This document shows, one piece after another, positions 36,401 through 37,497 of a DNA stretch of 37,497 nt (positions within the stretch are counted from its first letter, which is position 1; each line of letters starts with the position of its first letter). Both the position numbers and the translations under genes were made by a program. The stretch comes from Acetobacteraceae bacterium (GTDB lineage: Bacteria; Pseudomonadota; Alphaproteobacteria; Acetobacterales; Acetobacteraceae), in the NCBI GenBank assembly GCA_020848935.1, contig JADLHF010000065.1, positions 1 to 37,497 of the forward strand. The letters run 5' to 3'. The notes below the pieces were generated by a model that ran no database searches, was not told where the DNA came from, and was given only the letters and a program-made list of their open reading frames with translations.

Positions 36401-37497
36401 CTGCTGGTCAACGGCAAGGTCGTGACCAACGACCCCTCCTTCCCGTTCGACCTGTTCGCCGCCGTGCCGACCATCAAGGACGGTGGCACCGCGATGACGG
36501 TGCAGCTCCGCGCCACGGATACCGGCGGCAACGTGACCCTGTCCGATGCCGTGAAGCTGGATGTGGTGCCGGACACCTTCCCGCCCGCGGTCAACTCGGT
36601 GAACCTCGCCGAGGCGGCCAAGCGCTTCTTCCTGCGCACCATCGATGTGGTGTTCGATGAGGCGATCAACCCGACCACCATCAATGCCGGCGCCATCTCC
36701 ATTGTCCGCCCGGGCGCCGACGCGACGTTCGGCACCGCGGATGATGTGGTGGTGCCGGTGAAGCTGGACACCCGCGCGGTGAACCACGTGCTGTCGGTGG
36801 CGCCGCTGAGCACGCTGCTGCCCGGCGATTACCGCTTCACCCTGGGCGCGGGCGCGGTGGCCGATGCCGCCGGGAACGCAACCACCTCGGCGCTGGTGCG
36901 CAACTTCACCATCCGCCCGGCCAGCGACGTGAAGGCAGCGCTCGGCGTCGCCGAAGTTCCGACCGCGCCATCGGCCAATCCCGGTCAGCAGATCGGCATC
37001 ACCGTGCCGTTCGACCCGCTCACCGCGCGCATGACGATCTCCACGATCGACAGCAACGGCACGACAGGGACGCAGACGCTGACGGTGTCCAAGGCCGATG
37101 CCGCCCTTGGCCGTGCCTATTTCAACATTCCGCTGAATGCCTTGACCGGCGACGTGGTGGTGTTCTCGCAGGTGGGCACCGATCCGCCGGTGAACTTCGA
37201 CGACGGCACCTTCCCGTTGCAGATCGTGCCGGTTGTGAATTCGGTGGACGTGACCTCGGTGTCGGGCGACGGGACAACGGTCAATGTCACGCTGACCGGG
37301 CTGGGATTCATCGAGGCGAACAACACCGAATACATGTTCGGCTCCACCGTGGTGAAGGACACGGCGATCGGCACCGGCCCGAACGTGTATGAGGGCGGCC
37401 CGCTTTACGAGGCGAATGGCACTGTCAACTTGACGGTTCCATTGAGCGATGGGGCGTTCGGGCCGATCACGGTGAAGACGGCGGGGGGGACGAGTGC
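27233..37497 (+). CDS. Giant LEPR-XLL surface protein with haloperoxidase-like and metzincin-like domains (3' end outside window)
   Basis: The frame opens at ATG 27233, seven bases after GGAG, and stays open for 3,421 codons to the window edge. The N-terminus is a basic leader without a hydrophobic signal core, then YEPRLLLS at 70-77, the LEPR-XLL hallmark of very large secreted or surface proteins. In order there follow a Gly-rich beta region, two tandem Ig-like repeats, a PAP2/vanadium-haloperoxidase-like domain, more Ig-like domains and a carboxypeptidase-regulatory-like domain. A Pro-rich linker, an HExxHxxGxxD peptidase-like domain, two choice-of-anchor-D-like domains, a calcium-type repeat, an LVIVD-type propeller and C-terminal Ig-like and IPT-like domains come after. 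Acidic, Gly/Thr-rich composition fits an extracellular adhesin-like or exoenzyme protein. The divergent SecA/M50/HlyD genes are its likely export partners. The 3' end and any anchor are not visible. Confidence 0.9.
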   Translation, partial: MPWPFGPDTRGGDAGNLNRHGRRAKWRDRRQQAKRAAAGGAARVHGAERADMAPAKPSAVQAAPVLFESYEPRLLLSGAPIGTVLASSTGAADFVDADGTKVAATLTGPGQWQFIQGAALPTLTITGTDATSSFSITGVGGDGRVALEGVTVGGPLDSFSAATTDPVSAFSLGGAVQTIVLGNVRDMVLSSSAAIGSIAVDTWLSTGPVANGIDAPSLGSFTSTGQLNLDLNITGLGQALGSVLAGGALTGGVWQVAGDVGSIGARAINAGWTGDVTGEVGVVQTAGTFSGTLATASLGVIAIGGNFTGGRLLVGADLGADGRPGGADADADSFAAGYLGQLRVAGAMIGARVYVGVDPGNGTYDDGDDRIIGGAASRIQTLLVGGRIDSTSRIVTGVLPPSFFAGGKAFTPATAPRRLTTVTVDDTPPSLAAALSNDTGPSAADGITADPSVSGVASDAGGIAVLRGGLDGTAASGFVDLLGQLQADGSFTLSAGDMAALAGGTLSEGPHVLHLLAVDARGNARSLDLNFNYSNTQIAAALSNDTGSSASDGISMDYAVAGKVIADAGVVALMGALDGAPATAISLAGDGSFSLGKAQIDSLAGGALAEGAHVLHLSAQDKNGVTTTRDVAFTYDVTAPKLMSFGLSGSSDTGTLGDNITAAARVSLVGVSEGAAVATLGSATALAAANGGFQFADVALAAGDNVLKVTISDLAGNTASTAITINRSGTVTTDAALTWNGVALEAVRSSAMHPPLAARAMAMMGLAQFDTLAAIEGSAGFLVSFNVSGAVDTELALAKAAHTVLYALFPGARADLDAALAAATAAVPAGEARTNALAIGLKVGQAVLAIRAGDGSDNYVEFTGSTIPGQWRPTAPMYDVAQDAQFAEVEPFALSSPDQFLAPPPPDLTSVEYAAALNDVKALGGATGSTRTADQTEQAQFWGDGAGSYTPPGHWNQIAQQVAVAQGNSLAANVRLFAQLNVALADAAVACWNTKYTYTTWRPIDAIHNADIDGNDATDKDAAWSPLLITPPHPDYVSGHSTFSGAAAGVLTAAFGDVAFSTTSVTLPGVTRDFTSFTQAAAESGRSRIYGGIHTEPANQAGLTIGSEVAAAVLARFNLSQDTQGPAVIAAILPGAAKSNVTLTGQVLDNLSGVAAASYSIDGGAAQPLTLDSEGGYSITTAFALDGTADGLHAISISARDAAGNDGKTVLRQFRLDTRLPAVSLTSIAEGDTISAATRLTGTADPTGSTLSNLTYSFDGGKAATVSFESGKGGFDAAMNLGNLDIGAHTLNLTATDAAGNTATLTRTVTLAALVPFSVTSLTPFDGTTNVGSTQRPEVRFSRAVKPESLTSESFYATAADGTRLGATIVPAQDGSYAWLFLDAPMPGGAQITVHVDGARIRAAADGAFLDADGDGVAGGERTARFTTVSLTTVAGTILRGRVVDPGDDLLPMTYDDMRRGPDGVIHTADDVFLNPIAHAKVYILGQEDRFVFTDADGLFELTDLPAGNVKVAIDGRTATNAPTGVFWPEMVMDATLKPGEVNTIMDSMGSEAERLANAGRLEAYLPRVQTTIFSVVSDSAPTTVGVDANSAPNLTDSQRSALKLTVDPGSVIGADGKPLANAEVGIGTVPPELVRDMLPPGVLQHTFDITIQAPGVATFATPATISFPNVFGAAPGTKLNILSFDHTTGMLVINGTATVSEDGLSVVSDEGGGVRAPGWHGVTPPGGCNPAGGPPPAPPPDDPSEVVTDHPPVALSLMTGSAAASSFPGFTWTAPPKNPSVPDLPPIPGCEVPPHQNNDPQQPFINVTIAIDGPLATFAKKTAGGVELASQAFTLSPGTGVTKTFNFSAKTYAEMFGSVQGFADLLRDQLYGAQIKITVVEQKSNGTRTRDNYTYYQDRWVDVVHYDMAKSMTGSTMAFFRTNTDGVVRTNTVDLFLPNSVNTTFEGGAAPFTAAGSFSGTTTLTGKFDPSKAGVDQTSDFKVTVSDSKGPLSVGTITAIGTGTAPTTISVDTKGYRAELDRVLKNTFNVTDAGKDKTFGTADDTTKIFYDYGGGVKNLTLAGKDGKLGTADDVTITIADKASQLAAVGASFLTEFKAFLPGTAYTAKQYSDMLDKQTAAVMAAVADDYKGMAQYKVVADNAGADVTMSWQDTFFSGSLVYGFADFDRLTGYLKGAYALRDGAGKGSISQSALEYAVAEGLNFKAQNSGQFGVAINTSWTSGATFAQFVANTVSHELAHTFGLNDAYVNIKGKGSPPVDPPNDIMRSGNDADGDLTFAATNIALLKAALGIQPDGSTPITAGAKLYRDNFNLPGSVKGVREGFNLDTFPGIGVATGGADLFNGGIVAFGSVSADGAGGATGTVDLVITNNGIDPLTLDDISLASGAKGFTIVSAGVKGTSLAQLESTTLTLAFDPSAVGAAGDSLVIKSNAAGTPTYTVSLAGKGIAATAQAAVSAGNNNFGGMLVGAAAKALNNVFTITNTGATPLEISSIGLIEGAAEFTLLGVPADLATTPVSLALGQSMSFGIQFNPSQLGLQRAVIEVATNDPSQGVLRLGAVGTGVTKIPTASWGNDYVGIQVSDPFNPPPLNAVSDDKGFFTFFLPNDRDYQMTVFDPATGLVARDYGHTAASGKGVDLTASLVFGASMAPDRDFDGLPDDVEFAIGSNALSRDTDKDGLDDYTEIRQGLDVLGGLGLPVGVVSAAALKGSAESVTVSGSTSDPTKLTAYVATGNFGLAVVDVSKFGKPAVLAELDLGGTSTKVTVDDTRGIALLAAGSAGLHFVNVANPSAPVLMHTESYADPVAAVAVRDGSAFVASGTKLLVVDVATGDLRQTLELGGSTVVDVVVGVDGVYTLDSQHVVRTLSVIDDQLGLRGSVTLPAGGARMTVGNGVAYVAASTGGTGGFLTVDVSNLDAPALLSDVDDNSLAGTSMALNGSGLGLLAGGINFVFGGFKGLDLVDVSNPQNTGAFIQRFLLPDLARDVSIANGVAFVADGSGGLQVVNYRAFDTKGIAPSVSINVDAIDADPVAPGTQVLEGRSLHIVPTVTDDVQVRNVELLVNGKVVTNDPSFPFDLFAAVPTIKDGGTAMTVQLRATDTGGNVTLSDAVKLDVVPDTFPPAVNSVNLAEAAKRFFLRTIDVVFDEAINPTTINAGAISIVRPGADATFGTADDVVVPVKLDTRAVNHVLSVAPLSTLLPGDYRFTLGAGAVADAAGNATTSALVRNFTIRPASDVKAALGVAEVPTAPSANPGQQIGITVPFDPLTARMTISTIDSNGTTGTQTLTVSKADAALGRAYFNIPLNALTGDVVVFSQVGTDPPVNFDDGTFPLQIVPVVNSVDVTSVSGDGTTVNVTLTGLGFIEANNTEYMFGSTVVKDTAIGTGPNVYEGGPLYEANGTVNLTVPLSDGAFGPITVKTAGGTS
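28511..29140 (+). other. Two tandem Ig-like repeats in the giant protein
   Basis: Two units of about 105 residues share the pattern AAALSNDTG, then S-x-x-DGI, a GxLDG turn, DGSFTLS or DGSFSLG, a LAGG-x-L-x-EG segment, HVLHL and a final F-x-Y. They are recent enough to align without gaps over most of their length. They are probably stalk or spacer domains. Confidence 0.75.
29430..30590 (+). other. Vanadium-haloperoxidase/PAP2-like domain in the giant protein
   Basis: All three phosphate/vanadate-binding motifs are present in order and spacing. Lys995 and Arg1002 fit KxxxxxxRP (KYTYTTWRP). Ser1038-Gly1039-His1040 lie in YVSGHSTFS. Arg1088 and His1094 fit RxxxxxH (SRIYGGIH). The Asp usually found a few residues after the last His is Ala here. 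The preceding 250 residues are helical (AARAMAMMGLAQFDTLAAIEG, ALAKAAHTVLYALFPG), as in bacterial haloperoxidases. Activity could be halide oxidation by peroxide or phosphatase. Confidence 0.82.
31180..31830 (+). other. SbsA-type Ig-like and carboxypeptidase-regulatory-like domains
   Basis: VTSLTPFDGTTNVGSTQRPE and VRFSRAVKPESLT match the bacterial Ig-like pattern in which a new 'extreme' or boundary is described (SbsA/Big_5 type). The following part, AKVYILGQEDRFVFTDADG and FELTDLPAGNVKVAIDG, resembles a carboxypeptidase regulatory-like beta sandwich. Both are structural modules of surface proteins. Confidence 0.6.
33650..34050 (+). other. Metzincin-like zinc peptidase motif in the giant protein
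   Basis: His2236, Glu2237, His2240, Gly2243 and Asp2246 form HELAHTFGLND, the HExxHxxGxxH/D zinc motif of metzincins with Asp as third ligand. NDIMRSG with Met2266 follows after 20 residues and fits a Met-turn. The domain boundaries are approximate. Confidence 0.68.
34240..34930 (+). other. Two choice-of-anchor-D-like beta domains
   Basis: Two consecutive units each have a GxVxxG start, a central TITNNG or TITNTG-like strand (LVITNNGIDPLTL; FTITNTGATPLEI), a LxxxxSxxxxxxFxPS core and a final VSLAGKGI or LGAVGTGV. This pattern is the HYDIN/choice-of-anchor-D type found in long secreted bacterial proteins. Confidence 0.7.
35170..35290 (+). other. Thrombospondin-3-like calcium-binding repeat
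   Basis: DRDFDGLPDDVEFAIGSN is followed by SRDTDKDGLDDYTEI. Both carry DxDxDGxxD loops that bind calcium in thrombospondin type 3 repeats of bacterial surface proteins. Confidence 0.75.
35400..36245 (+). other. LVIVD-type beta-propeller region
   Basis: Repeated units of about 40 residues carry the pattern L-x-VVDVS or FVNVA followed by N/F-P-x-x-P/A and V-L. Examples are LAVVDVSKFGKPAVLAEL, LHFVNVANPSAPVLM, LTVDVSNLDAPALL and LDLVDVSNPQNTGAF. VAFVADGSGGLQVVNY closes the set. These match the LVIVD repeat of cell-surface propellers. Confidence 0.72.
36580..37400 (+). other. C-terminal Ig-like and IPT-like domains in view
   Basis: PPAVNSVNLAEAAKR, IDVVFDEAINPTTI and LLPGDYRFTLGAGAVADAAG match SbsA-type Ig-like domains. 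VVNSVDVTSVSGDGTTV and VTLTGLGFIEANNTEYMFG near the edge look like an IPT/TIG domain. The frame is still open at the window end. Confidence 0.6.

Overview
The window is about 70% GC and reads as an alphaproteobacterial chromosome, most likely Acetobacteraceae or a close relative in Rhodospirillales. This is inferred from the composition, the tkt-gap-pgk gene order and the style of the small proline/arginine-rich hypothetical proteins. No rRNA, tRNA, CRISPR array or phage gene was seen.

Positions 1-19.7 kb are ordinary metabolism with dispersed repeats between genes. On the minus strand, a tightly coupled set encodes a small GatC/AtzG-like protein, an amidase-signature hydrolase and an asparaginase-fold enzyme. 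Divergent from it are a GMC oxidoreductase, an MscS-type channel and a flavin reductase. Transketolase, GAPDH and phosphoglycerate kinase follow in line. Next come a small proline-rich protein, a NUDIX hydrolase coupled to a small exported protein, a convergent OsmC protein, a ThDP enzyme of the acetolactate-synthase type, an orphan peptide-binding protein, an enoyl-reductase-like MDR protein, an LLM-class flavin monooxygenase and an unrecognised Arg/Pro-rich protein. The intergenic DNA carries seven copies of two related AT-rich hairpin families (one truncated by the window edge), three GC-rich hairpins, and a 219-bp element with perfect 16-bp terminal inverted repeats that looks like a MITE.

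Positions 19.8-37.5 kb look like one functional unit and are the most interesting part. A minus-strand operon encodes a GAF-HlyD fusion membrane protein, a PqqD-like/M50 site-2-protease/HlyD fusion protein, and a SecA-like ATPase that ends soon after its motor core. A divergent arm encodes a periplasmic HlyD-type adaptor and then the first 3,421 codons of a giant protein that runs off the window. The giant protein starts with a basic leader and a YEPRLLLS motif (LEPR-XLL type), with no normal signal peptide. It then carries Ig-like repeats, a vanadium-haloperoxidase/PAP2-like domain with all its motif residues, an HExxHxxGxxD metzincin-like motif, two choice-of-anchor-D-like domains, a calcium-type repeat, an LVIVD-type propeller and more Ig-like domains. 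The inferred picture is a dedicated export, processing or anchoring system for the giant surface protein. The SecA-like ATPase would be the motor, the PqqD-like domain a leader reader, the M50 domain a protease, and the HlyD parts the envelope bridge.
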